Assembly: GCA_951799445.1 (NCBI GenBank) | Contig: OX637289.1 | Location: forward strand, 23,126,245-23,190,244 | Source of the DNA: Pseudisothecium myosuroides | Taxonomy: Eukaryota; Streptophyta; Bryopsida; Hypnales; Lembophyllaceae | Direction of reading: 5' to 3' | DNA: 64,000 nucleotides | Part shown: positions 26,926-38,251 of the stretch, piece by piece | Position numbering within the stretch: the stretch's first letter is position 1 | How the letters are laid out: every line of letters starts with the position of its first letter | Notes under the pieces: generated by a model | Told to the model about the DNA's origin: nothing | Seen by the model: only the letters and a program-made list of their open reading frames with translations | Databases searched by the model: none | Made by a program: the position numbers and the translations under genes

Positions 26926-27822
26926 ATGGCGATGTCCAAGACGTCCAAGATGTTACTCTACATCAATTGGAGGATGAGAGTAACGATCCAAGATGGTAGA
27001 CAACTGGTTGGGAAATTTATGGCATTTGATCGTCACATGAACCTGGTTCTCGGAGACTGCGAGGAGTTGCGTCGTGTGCCACCGAAGAAGGGCAAAACGC
27101 AGGAAGAGAGAGAGGAGAGAAGAACTTTAGGGTTGCTACTTCTCCGTGGAGAAGAAGTGATTTCAATGACAGTGGAGGGGCCTCCACCACCTGACGAATC
27201 TCGGGCGAAAGCAGCAGCTGCTGCTGCTGGAGGTCCTGGAATTGGACGAGCTGCCGGCCGTGGAATCCCTACTGCACCTGCGAACCAGCCTCAACCCGGA
27301 CTTGCAGGACCTGCACGAGGAGTGGGAGGTCCTGCCCCTGGTATGATGCAGCCAAGGCCTCAAGTATCAGCAGGTCCTGTGACTTACACTCCCCCTCCTG
27401 GTCCCATTCCCGGAGTGAGACCCCCAGGTCCACCTCCTCCAGGGCAATATGCACCTCGGCCAATGCAGGGACCGCCAGGTGCACCACCTCCAGGGATGCG
27501 TCCTCCTGGCCAGATGATGCAAGGACCTCCGCAAGGGTATGGACAAGGTCCTCGACCAATGCCACCACCTCCTGGACCTCCCCCCGGCATGTCGGGACCT
27601 TATGGACAGAGGCCTATGGGTCCTCCGCAGATGATGCGCGGCCCTCCTCCCGGAATGGGAGGCCCCGGCGGTCCTCCACGCCCGGGCATGCCTCCTGGTA
27701 TGCCGCCAGGCATGCAGGGACCTCCCAGACCTGGCATGCCTCCTCCCCCTGGTGCACCTCCAGGAATGTATGGTGGACCTCGCCCTGGCATGCCCCCTCC
27801 GCAGCAGCAACCGCCGCAGTAG
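26926..27822 (+). CDS. SmB: Small nuclear ribonucleoprotein-associated protein SmB/B'
   Basis: A single uninterrupted frame of 298 residues. Residues 1-90 are the Sm fold: [20 protein letters not shown] then [19 protein letters not shown] is Sm1, and [20 protein letters not shown] is Sm2. After this comes an Ala-rich linker with [16 protein letters not shown], typical of plant SmB, and a long tail rich in Pro, Gly and Met with many PPPPG and PPGM repeats, as in animal and plant B proteins. The protein is one of seven Sm core subunits that form the ring on U1, U2, U4 and U5 snRNAs in the spliceosome. The ATG is the first in frame and matches the conserved M-x-M-S-K start. There is no intron in the coding region. 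Long GC-rich antisense frames over the tail are shadows of the Pro/Gly repeats. Confidence 0.97.
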   Translation: MAMSKTSKMLLYINWRMRVTIQDGRQLVGKFMAFDRHMNLVLGDCEELRRVPPKKGKTQEEREERRTLGLLLLRGEEVISMTVEGPPPPDESRAKAAAAAAGGPGIGRAAGRGIPTAPANQPQPGLAGPARGVGGPAPGMMQPRPQVSAGPVTYTPPPGPIPGVRPPGPPPPGQYAPRPMQGPPGAPPPGMRPPGQMMQGPPQGYGQGPRPMPPPPGPPPGMSGPYGQRPMGPPQMMRGPPPGMGGPGGPPRPGMPPGMPPGMQGPPRPGMPPPPGAPPGMYGGPRPGMPPPQQQPPQ

Positions 27823-29639
27823 GATCTTGAATCCCATTTCTGGACATGAGGCTGCTGTAACAGCATTCGTGCCTTGTATGAGCATCTGATTCTTTTCAAT
27901 ATCCAAGGCGAGGACAACTTTTTTGTGTAGGCAAGGAGTACTCTCTGTTTGATTGTGCTCTAAACGCAGAGATTAGGTAGGGTTTAGCCCAAAGCATCTG
28001 TTGATGATGTTGTGGGCTAGTGTAGACTAGACTAGTGCTCGAACTGGGTCGTATGCTCTTGCTACCATTACTTTGGTGCACTGGGGATGAAAGAGAGAAT
28101 GACATGTTTCAAAATCTCAGGTAAAGGGAATTATTTCTCCTTGGTATCTTCTCATTCCTCTGATCAGAGTTCAGTTGCGGGTTCTCCAACTTTTTGTAAT
28201 TGATTCCGCAAGTTTTTGTTTTCAAAGTACGTGTTTCGAAGGTAGAGGATACAACTTGCATCACTTCATCACTTCGTGCATCATTCATGTAGGGTTGTTC
28301 TTTTTGAGCACAAATTTTTGTCACTTCTTATGAATCTCTTATGCAATTATGCAATTTCAAAGTGGTTGTCGACCACGATAAGTAACAGGAGAAACCACAT
28401 TTCCGTGGTTCCCAACCTTCAATTTTGTTAGAGATCCGTAGTTTCCTTGACGGGTAGGGGGCCCTACTTGTATTGTTTTGCATCAGTTCAGTTCAGGATA
28501 ATTTGAATGATCTAGCAAATGCTTCCGAGATTGGCAGAAAGGTAACGTCTACTCCTTAGAAAAGCTTGTTTCTATGAGATTATGCATAATATTCAATCAA
28601 TAGGCAGAATCAAAATGACTGAAGATAGTGCAATAACTGTTGTTAATTCATTTGATGTCAGACCATTTTTCATTACCTGGTAATGAAACACTGATGTTTA
28701 TAGAGACATGGAAATCTATTGGTATATGCATCCAATGGTGCAGTGGTCCACATTGCACGTGATTTTGTGTATTTCAATGCATTTGTTGGATGCAGAACTA
28801 CATTGATTTGTCCTAATAGTGTGATTTAACTATTTTGAATTCGTGTTTGTTGAAAACTTGAAATATTATTCTATTGTACGAATTTTTGCAAAGTTATGGT
28901 AGCACTAATTTTCTAGGTACTTAATGCTAATCCCCCCCGATAGCAATAGGACAAATCACTATAGCCATTCTAAACATTCCAACAACTCCTTATAAGCATA
29001 CAATGAATTTTTTCTTAAATTTTTGTTGAATTTTTTGTTTAACAACCATAATCCATGTAAGGTTTGGGAAGTAGGTTATACATGTCCCTAGTATTGATAC
29101 ATGTGGTTATTACTAGATCCAAAGGTCAATCCTAATAGCTAAACATCAAATTCATGCTCTCCAAAAGTATACCTTGAGCCCAAAAGTTCCCCCTTGGATC
29201 ACAAGTTTCAAAGTTCTACGCTAGGATGTGTGTTGATCTAGATTTGTTATAGTTATTTGCCTCCAAGTCATTGGTCCAAAATATATGTATCTTGTAGTTC
29301 TATTATATTTGTCACCTTATAATAAATCAAGAAGACAACTTAGGAAAATGAACACAGAGAATGGAATTTTACTCCCTATTCTTTATCAACTATTTTTGTT
29401 TTTCATTCAATTGTCTTCAATTGTTTGAGGCTATCATTAATTGTTCTTGAGCTATCCTTGTAGTCATTTTGTAGACCGTTCTATAGATGTATGCCTTCGG
29501 ATCTAACCTAAAGAGTTTGTTTTGCAAGGCTTGAATAATCAAATGGTTTTAAAGTAGTGATTTCATTAACTTGAATTTTAAGCTAAAGTGAGATAAGATT
29601 GGATCATATAAGACAACGGAAAAATGAATACAACCAAGA
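27823..29639. other. SmB 3' region and intergenic DNA
   Basis: The first few hundred bases are probably the SmB 3' untranslated region; no clear polyadenylation signal was pinned. Beyond about 28600 the DNA is AT-rich and nothing is recognised. Confidence 0.5.
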
Positions 29640-30570
29640 TTAACCCCTAAAGGCCCAAAGTCCCCTCGAGGGACACTTGGGATTTTGGGCAGGCTCGTGT
29701 GACCTGAAATTTTGACTTGATTTTTTGAAACTTTTTTTGAAGATAGGAAATCACATTAGCTTTCCAAAAATATAATTTTTTTTTCAATCGGTGCCCGGGA
29801 AAAAAAGTTATGCCGCCCGAAGTCAAAAAAGCAGTTCGCCGGGCAGAAAAAAAAAACTTTAAAAAATTGAATTTTTTTTTTTTGAATTTTTTTTCTCAAA
29901 GATCATGTTTTTGTCTATATTTGAAGCTTTGACTCATTCTAATTGGACTCAAAATGAGAAAGTTATGGACAATCTTGTTTTTCGAGCAATCTAAGCATCT
30001 TCCTCAAAAAACAACTTATAAAATTCATTTTTGAATGCAATTTTCGAAATTTTTCAAATTTTTTTTTTTGAAAAGGTTAAGTTTGTTTGCAAAAACAATC
30101 CCACCGTTGGGATTATGGTTTTTTAATTCCATCTAAGAGCTATTGAAGATTTAGTGTTTTGTTCAATTTTGGACCTACTTCTACTTAACAATTTTTTTAT
30201 ATGTGAAAATCAAGTTTTGACATTCTGAAAAAAATTTCCCCAACTCTCAACTCAAATGTTCAACATAAAAAATCTTAACTTTATGGTATGTAGTGCAAAA
30301 AAAATCCACAAATGGCCGTCAAAGTCATCTGAAATTGCAATCCAGAGTTCAAAAAAACTTCTTTTTCCAACTTCAAACGCTAATATCTTCCAATCCGTAC
30401 GGTCAAACTTCATGAAATTTTTACCACCTGATTTGAGACAAGTGAAGTACAAGATCCTACGGTTAGATTCTAAAAAAAGTTTTTTTTTTGGTTTAGGGAG
30501 TGATCGCAGCAGAATTGGCAGTTTTCAGTGGTTTCGGAGCCAGAAAATGCCTTGGGCCTTTAGGGGTTAA
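29640..30570 (+). mobile_element. TTAA-flanked transposon, family A copy 6
   Basis: 931 bp from TTAACCCCTAAAGGCCCAAA to TGGGCCTTTAGGGGTTAA. Almost identical in sequence and length to the copy at 18005-18934, which suggests fairly recent transposition or a shared source. It lies between SmB and the NifU-like gene. Confidence 0.92.
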
Positions 30571-31506
30571 GAAAACTTTGAATTCCAATGCTAAAGTCCA
30601 AAACTTGCCATAGGCAAAATAGTAGCTGCTAATACTAAAGCTAGTCTAATTTGATGTACTCTAGACAATCTAAAGATGATGAACTAGATTGTTGACAACA
30701 AAAGCAACCTTCCAAATTGAGAGAGATAGGACTTCTTCCTATTTAGCAAAGAGAGACAAATGATACTAGATCTCATTGAAGAACAAAGTGGATCAAGAAG
30801 GAGATGGTCCTTGTACACGTTTCCATATTCTTTCCCTATCATTGTGCTAAACTTGTGCCTAATCTACTTCAACTACATAAAAAGGGGACAAAGAGCCCTT
30901 CTTGCTAATACATCTAGCTAAAAGTGGAAATAAGTCTTCTAATGTCAAACTATCATATATGACCTAAAAGATAACTATGACAAGTTTGAGACATCTAAAG
31001 GACTAATTTTACTCAAGAAAACTGCAAAAAACTAAGTGACAACAAATCTTGGGCTCACACATATCCAACAAATACACAATTATAGTATTTATCATCATAC
31101 TTTAGCATACATCATGATACATTAGTGCATTATTAGCATAATACTAGGATATATTGTGATATTTGGAGACCTTCCAGAACTTGGATTGCAGTGAGCCTTG
31201 CATCATTTGATGCAATGCAATATTTCTAACATCCTTCCAATTTGCACGGAGTTCTAAATCCGGACCAATTTCACGTCCTCAAAATTACATGCTTGCATTA
31301 GCTCCTCTAGGCTCTGAAGGTTTAAGTCACCCAAGTCACAGTACTCAACTAACCTCCTCACATATTAACAGACCTGCGGCATATTTTCACCGTCTGATTA
31401 CAGCATCCTGAAGTTTTCTTGATACTCCACTCATAGCTTCAACAATTCATAAATAGAGAGGGATCATGCAATTTTCTAACCGAGGCCGTCCGCGCATGCT
31501 CAGGAG
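30571..31506. other. Intergenic DNA downstream of the NifU-like gene
   Basis: No gene or repeat recognised. The part next to 31507 is the presumed 3' untranslated region of the minus-strand gene. Confidence 0.5.
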
Positions 31507-32499
31507 CTAGAAATTTGCCGCGCTGTCGTTTAGTTGTGATTCATCTTCAATCTCCACCTCCACAATTTCCTGCATCGTGGGAAAGAAACACCAACCTTGC
31601 ACGATGAAATCCTCGACAAGTCAACAGGAGATGCCAACACAAATTCCAACAAGGGATGCGACAACTGGAGTAAAAGAAATCAAAGAGCATACCGGAATTC
31701 GCTTCTGCAAATAGTTGGCAACCCGAGCAAGAACCATGGAACGCTCGTGCCAAAACCGTCCCGTGAGACGTATTTTCACAAACGGGCCATCTAATTCCAC
31801 CAGTTGCACAACACCTACAGCATACAAATGTGAGCAAATATTAAGCAACCAACTCAGGCATTCGTAATTCCTCAAATTCGGTGGAAGATTAACACTGTCA
31901 AGACTCGAGGTCCAACTTTAGGGTTCAAGCAAACCCTGATGACACCACTTCAGGGATAGGTTCACATATACCATAGTGACAGATGATCATAGATACATAC
32001 CTGTTATGCCGACTGATACATCAAATAACTGCAACAACTGCGTCACCACGGAAAAGTATATTAGTACCAGTAAGCTGATTCTCCTTCTCGAATTGACAGA
32101 TTGAGGTTCCATAATTTAGGTTCTAAATGACTCTAAATGAAATGATCGATTTAAGTTCTAAACGGATAAGGTTACACAAAAACGAAGAAGAGAGAATCAA
32201 AGTCTGGAACGACGAACCTCGGAGCGCGCATCTAAAAGCACTTGCTCCACATTCTCTTCAGTCAAGTCCAGCGGCTCCACCTGCGCACTGCTCCCTCCCC
32301 AGCCTGTACTACCACTCCGCCTAAGAACCCTCCGTTGCGACCTCCTCACCTCAAATTTGCCACCGAATTGTAACGCTGGAGCAGCGTGTTGGCTCCTCGC
32401 TCGTGCGCTCACAGATTGGACGCCGCTGCTGCACGTTGCTGCAACATGAGGTGCGTAACAGAGAACAGAGGTGGCACCTAGAACGGAGGTGGTCATCAT
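31507..32499 (-). CDS. NifU C-terminal-domain protein lacking the CxxC pair, four exons
   Basis: Minus-strand exons 32499-32218, 32037-32001, 31814-31693 and 31569-31507 join with GT-AG sites into 167 residues ending SQLNDSAANF. Residues 1-75 are rich in Ser, Ala and Arg with few acidic residues, like a plastid transit peptide. From about residue 78 the order matches a NifU C-terminal domain: PLDLTEENVEQVLLDARSE, VVQLVELDGPFVKIRLTG, then RVANYLQKRIPEIVEVEIED. In active NFU scaffolds a CxxC pair for Fe-S binding follows the Gly of the beta strand. Here that site reads TGRFWHERSM with no cysteine, like the degenerate second domain of plastid NFU proteins. It therefore probably does not bind a cluster itself; any role in plastid Fe-S delivery is inferred. 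Its start lies 379 bp from the UMP1 start, in divergent orientation. Confidence 0.8.
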
Positions 32500-32878
32500 T
32501 CCTCAGCAACTAAAAAAACGAGCTTCACGATGACGATACGGAAAAAAAAATTCTTTACAATCCTAGAAGATAGGTCATCCTCTTGAAAACGAAAATTCAA
32601 ATTGGTGGCAAAAAATTGAAGCGAAATTCCGAAGATCAATCACTCGCAGTCTGCAGCTGAGATTTCGAAATGGGAAGACAGACACAGCAACCGCCTGAGC
32701 CTGTTCCTGTTCCCCTTCAGGGGAACATGTTCCATATGTTCCCAAGTTCGAAGCCCTAACTTTTAAACTCAATACAGTCTTCGTGATTGTCGTTGCAATC
32801 GTCTTCGTGTTTGCGCTATTTGCTAATTTCGCAATCTCTGCATCGATCCGAAGCTTTTTCTTAACGCCGTATACTATA
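32500..32878. promoter_or_regulatory. Candidate bidirectional promoter between the NifU-like gene and UMP1
   Basis: The two divergent start codons lie at 32499 (minus) and 32879 (plus). The DNA between is less AT-rich than the surroundings and has no recognisable repeat. Sharing of regulatory elements is inferred from distance and orientation only. Confidence 0.5.
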
Positions 32879-34585
32879 ATGGTGCAGTCTCTCACGTTTC
32901 ATGTTTTTTCGTGAGATTTTGCTTGGATTTTTAGTTGAGGTGTTGTTTTACGATTTCAGTATTGATTTTAGAACGATCGGCATGTTTGGTGTGACGAGAC
33001 TGTATTAGGATTACGTCAGGGGATATGATTAGATATGCTGTGCGATTTTCAGGAAGGAATTCAGTTGCCACGTGATGTGGTTGGTCCTCATGATACACTC
33101 AGACACGGTTTGTCAGCTTTCAAGAATGACATTTTGGCTGTTCATCCTGTGGAGTGTATTCAACGAACTGTAAGTTTTTGTCACTTCTTGGCGCAACTGA
33201 CCTTGTGATTGAAGTTTTTAAATTTCTGCAGAGGTTTCGCAATTTCTGTTGTGGTTAATTCAGAGGCCTTTGGGTTATGATACTGCTCATGTACTGAAAG
33301 GCCCTGCTGCGGCATGTATGCTTTGAATTCCAGAGCATTACAGGTGCAGACCAGGCATGCCTTATTGGAGAGAGCTTATGGCTCAGCATTCCACATGAAG
33401 ATGGATATTGAGCGTCAGATTTTGTCACGGTTTAAGTGATTGCATTTTCTTCACTTTGTCATGCACCGGAGAAGCGACATTGATACAGTTTACCGGATTT
33501 CATAATGAGGTGTGAATTTATGTTTTACATGTTTTATTGGTTTTAGTCGGTTCTAATATGCAAAACGCATTTTCATACCGCCATTGGATGCTTTGAAATC
33601 AGATTTGTACTTTTTCACGTCCAGCTTTGTGCACAATTGGCTGATCCATATTTTATTTTGGATTCGTGTGTGTAATGTTGAATTTTGCAGAGTTCAGCGC
33701 CCACCTGGCCTCGTCCCCTCGTCCGTGCTTGGTCTCGTATCATTGACTGGGGAGTTGGACGAATTTGGATTTGGAGATTTCTTGAACGGTGATTCAATCT
33801 TTGCATTAAATTTTTTTACTGTAAGGGCCACTTTAGATTGCACAGGTCAAAGCAGTAATCATGAGATAACAAGAAATCCTACACTTGGATTGGTGTAAAA
33901 ATCCATTTCTTTTCATTCTACGTAGTTTTATTCAATGTTACATTACACTAGTCCAAGTAACAAGAACAAGCTAGTAACAAGAACGAAGAGGGGGCGCTTG
34001 CATGTCTCCTATGAGGCATTTTTTTGAGACAAAAACCTGCAAATGCTGAACCCTTCCCCTGAGGTGGATTGGGCACGGGTTAGCTCAAATGAATCATATG
34101 GTTTCATAAATAGAATTGATTATTTTAAGCTTGTTTCCTTCCCCTATTTGCACATGATGCCGGTTCAAAGTTTAATCTTGTTATCTCAGGCTTGTTGCTT
34201 CAACCTGTGCAATTTAAAGTAGAACCGAATCCTCGACACTTGAGCCGCCGTGTGAAAAGGGCAGAATCCTCGCAAGGCCCGTCCATGCTCAGAGCACCCG
34301 TCCATTCTTCCTACAGTATGTCTTTTCCAAGTCTTAAGACTGGCATTGAAGTGTCTCCCCTACTGAAATAAACTGTCAAGCTTCTACAATAGCTCTTGCT
34401 TATTTTCAGTGACCTTTTTATGCTATTGCTGTCCTGTATTTTGCTCTGTGCATGGCTCTAACATTCAACTTTGTTTCTTTGCAGATCCTAAGGAGTCGGA
34501 CACGTATATTCCTGTAGATATGTATGAAGGCATGGAAGTTCGACTCGGTCTTTCCAAGGGACCTGTTTCACGCTCTTTCTTCTGA
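32879..34585 (+). CDS. UMP1: Proteasome maturation factor UMP1 (POMP), five exons
   Basis: Exons 32879-32902, 33053-33169, 33344-33429, 33691-33788 and 34485-34585 join in frame to 141 residues, the usual plant UMP1 length. Family marks in order: DTLRHGLSAFKNDILAVHP, ERAYGSAFHMKMDIERQILS, QRPPGLVPSSVLGLVSLTG, then ELDEFGFGDFLNDPKESDTY, and a C-terminus GMEVRLGLSKGPVSRSFF that is typical of plants. UMP1 is a chaperone that sits in half-proteasomes and is degraded when the 20S particle matures. The four downstream exons are certain. The first exon (eight codons from ATG at 32879, donor at 32903) is chosen because it gives the right phase and length; a different first exon is possible. The gene is divergent from the NifU-like gene. 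Confidence 0.9.
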
Positions 34586-35890
34586 TAGATGACTTAGATT
34601 TATAAGTAGATATGCTGATGGAGATGATTGATTCTGTAGTGAGAGGAGATTCTGGCAAATGTAGGAGCTTCACCCCGCTACGCTTCATGTACTTACGATC
34701 AATCTTCAGTTGTTTTTAAATGGTCTTCTCTAATTTCTGTCTCTTATATGTTTCATAGCAGTACAGATGTTTGTTGGTAGTGCGTCTCTGTTGCCAGTTA
34801 TAGTGAGCATGTCTTCCCGAATTCTGTATCATTCTCGTGGTCAATACTCAATAGCGTTCAATGGATGCTATGTCCGCTTGGCTACGCATCTATGCATCAA
34901 CTGCATTTATAAGAAAAATGGCAGACTCTGGAAGTTGAAGAAACGCTGCTATTGTCATGCGCTCAATTCACAAAATCGCTGATCATACTCAGAGCAGGAA
35001 GTAATTAATCAGGGTAAAATGCTTACAATCACTTAAATATGCTTGGATTAGATTTTTGCATGTAATGACAACATTTTGGCAAGATGGCTCCTGGATTGAT
35101 GCCGGAGTTACCGTGCTCTTGGACGATGTTCCACCCCTTTTGCTCTGGCTTCCTGCTGACGAAAGCTAGACTGTCCATATATTTGTTCATGGCTTTGTAC
35201 CAAGAAATTATTTACCCCAATTCCATCAACATAAATGAAGCTTGCCTGAACGGTTTAAGGAAGAAGGTTGCTCTTTCAAAGATCCAAGCATTATAGTTGG
35301 GATGAATGAGAAGCTTTTGGGGCCAAATATCATCTTGAAGCACTTTGTTCATCAAAAATATGAAATTCTAGGTGTGTAGGGGTTGTTGTGTTTGAGACCC
35401 TAGAGTAGTTCAATCTGTTGTTGGATAAAGAAATCAAGAGTTTATTCCTTTCTTTGTTGAACTCAAGGAATCTCCACCTTGGTGGCCAATTGCATACTAG
35501 GTACCAAACAATTGAAAGATGATTGAAATTTGTGGAGTTGGCATTATCTATAGTGACTCCAAAAACTTAAGTCCATACATCAAACAAGCACTTTCAGAGC
35601 CATTTAACAAAGAGATAATGACATATTTGGTAAATGTAAAATGTGGATGTAAAAGAACTACAAGTTGACTTTGAGATGATGTCATGATGACATCAACTTC
35701 AATAGGGTTTTAGTGAGAGAGAAGAAGACATCGGGAATGCATAGACTCAGCTTTGTGGCGTTTTTCGCTACTTTCTTCGGCAACTCATATATTCTTGTTT
35801 CTATGTGTATTTGGTCATTTTTTTTTGAAGGTTTGTGTAAGATTGTGTTAAATACTTCTCATAGTTTGTAGACATTGTAAAGGAGGATGA
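34586..35890. other. UMP1 3' region and intergenic DNA
   Basis: 34586-35000 is probably UMP1 3' untranslated DNA. Open frames at 34767-34982 and 35084-35296 do not resemble known proteins and lack exon support. The remainder shows nothing recognisable. Confidence 0.45.
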
Positions 35891-35894
35891 GACC

Positions 35895-36990
35895 GATTTC
35901 TTAAGACAAAGAACAAAACATTGTAGCCTTGATAGAAAAGGAGAGGAGTACTAGAGAGATTGCAAAGAAGGTGGGTTTGTCGCAATCTACAGTTAATAGA
36001 ATGACAAAGTGACTTTCTCACAATTTAGAATTGTCTAAAGGAAGTTGTTGTAAGGTCCTTACAGAGTAAGAGAAGTGATATGTTTCAAGCCTAATTATTG
36101 TTGGGTGTTTTAAAAACTGTAACAAAGGCAACAAAAGTGTTTAGGAGAGAGATGAGTGTGGAGATGTGTCGGGACAATACCTTGAGGAATGTGTTGAGAG
36201 ACCAGAGATTGTCTTCTTCTACAAAGGTTGAAAAGCCTTTTTTGAGTCATAAGAATATGAAAGAAAGATTCCGTTTTGTCCAAACCTACAAAGATTAGAT
36301 AATGAGTGATTGGAAGTGGTAATGTTTAGTGATGAAACAAAATAAGTCATTTCAACTCAGATGGGAAGACGTGGTGTTGGATAGAGGATAAAAAAAATAT
36401 CCTTGTACATGCTGTAAACCAAATTATTAAACATGGTGAAGGTGGCATAATGCTTTGAAGTTGTTTGACTTGTAGAGGATTGAGGGCATTGCACAATATA
36501 CAAGGGTGTTTGAATGCTTTTTCTCATTATGGTGTTGTATAGTACTTTATTTTCTATAATTATTGTTTTTATAGATTTTAATTATATATTGTCAAACGCC
36601 CTTGTATATTGTCCAATGCCCTCAATCCTCTACAAGTCAAACAGCTTCAAAGCATTATGCCCTTGATTATGCCACTTCCACCATGTTTAACAATTTGATT
36701 TATAGCATGCACAAGAATGTTTTTTTTGTCCTCTATCCAACACCACATCTTCCCATCTGAGTTGAAATGACTTATTTTCGTTTCATCACTAAAAATTACT
36801 TGCTCTCAATCACTCAGTGTCCAATCTTTGTAGGTTTGGACAAAACCGAATCTTTCTTTCATATTCTTATGATTAAAAAAAGGCTTTTCAACCTTTGAAG
36901 AAGAAGACAATCTATGTTCCCTCAACGCATTCCTCAAGGTATTGTCCACACATCTCCACACTCGTCTTTCTCCTAAACATTTAGAGTGTG
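35895..36990. pseudogene. Tc1/mariner transposase remnant with an inverted partial copy
   Basis: On the plus strand, 35920-36010 encodes a helix-turn-helix (ALIEKERSTREIAKKVGLSQ, then STVNRMTK) typical of Tc1/mariner transposases. 36100-36513 continues with NMKERFRFVQTYKD, the MFSDETK block around the second catalytic Asp, and a CWIEDKKNILVHAVNQIIKH stretch. After a spacer of about 80 bp, 36593-36983 is the reverse complement of 36139-36513 with scattered differences. Its minus-strand reading keeps segments lost in the first copy, such as TYKDWTLSD. Both copies have stops and frame shifts and the C-terminal third is missing, so no active enzyme can be made. The fold-back arrangement could be transcribed into a long hairpin. 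Confidence 0.8.
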
Positions 36991-36999
36991 TTTTGCACA

Positions 37000-38251
37000 T
37001 TTAGATATGAATATTTAGAGTGTATTTGTCTATTTGCCACTAAAGTATTGCACTAAAATAGAGTTTAAGTGCACCAACATTGACTTGTAATATATGGTGG
37101 TGATATCTATCACTGATACTGGAAAGAATGGAGATTGTATAATATCCAATATTTCATATTTATAACCAATTACTACAATAGAATTATTTTCACAACGCTA
37201 CAAATAGATGCAACTACTTTGTTAGGAAATGAGATGCCTTAAGAATATGGCATTTTATAAGTTATTGTTGGTGGAGCAAATGATAGGGCATTACAAAGAA
37301 TTTTACATGTGCACAATAAAGATAGAAATTGCAATAGTTTTTCTCTACCTCCTCTACCTACCGCATTTCATGAATTTCACCAATGGTCAACATTATGGAC
37401 TTCAGTTGAATTTGTTAACAAACCATTTAGGACTAGCATTGGATACTCCAGCCAAGGAAATTTGACCCTTCCATCGCCAATTTTTTCACCGTTTGGAGAA
37501 ATAAGTAGGACTTACTAATTTGCACCAATGATAAAAGAGTTAATCATAAAGGGTGTGCAATGAGGGACCAAGAGCCGGAGTTTGAGAAAACATTAGACAA
37601 AATTCCATGAAGCACCCAAACTTGGTCTGATGAAGTTTGGTGTTGTGTTTCTTTTGTACTATTCTCAATTAAACCTTCCTTTGACACCCCTTTTACAAAC
37701 TGGGGTTCACTTTACAACTAACTCTAATATCTGAAAAATCAAAATCATATATGGAATCTGAGACCTCCAAACAACAACAATAACTTACAAGAGGGAAAAA
37801 AATACAAAATTAACCAACCACACAATACCGGTAGTGCACAAATTTTTACATTTATCACGAGACAGTCCAGCTTGCGTCAACACGAAGCTGGTATTGTTTC
37901 TCAGAACTACGCTCAGGCTTGTTGAATTCGTGGTTCCGTCTTGTCCAAAGCATTTGCCGTTTAAAACGAGCCAGGCTTGTCAAGTTATTTTACGCGCTCT
38001 TCTTAGCGTTATGTTCATGCTACAAACCCTATCGGACTGCGATGCAGTGTGGTTTCTATGCAATCGCGCGGGCCCTTCTGCTGCTCGCAGATGATTTTCA
38101 GTGGCATCAACTAACTTAGCGAAGGGAACGACGAAGTACATGGCTGCGAGGCTCCGATTGTGTGTGACCGTCGGCGTATGATGCATTGTCACCAGGCCAT
38201 CTCCCGACGCATTGCGCATCCGAGGCTGGCGTCGGTGGTTTGCTATTCACC
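37000..38251. other. Intergenic DNA and PrimPol promoter region
   Basis: No gene recognised. From about 37830 the base composition rises in GC towards the PrimPol start, as expected of promoter and leader DNA. Overlapping short frames there do not look like proteins. Confidence 0.5.

Noticed and set aside
27163..27917. Several long antisense frames across SmB
   Set aside because: They mirror the Pro/Gly/Met repeat of the sense frame, which leaves few stops on the other strand.
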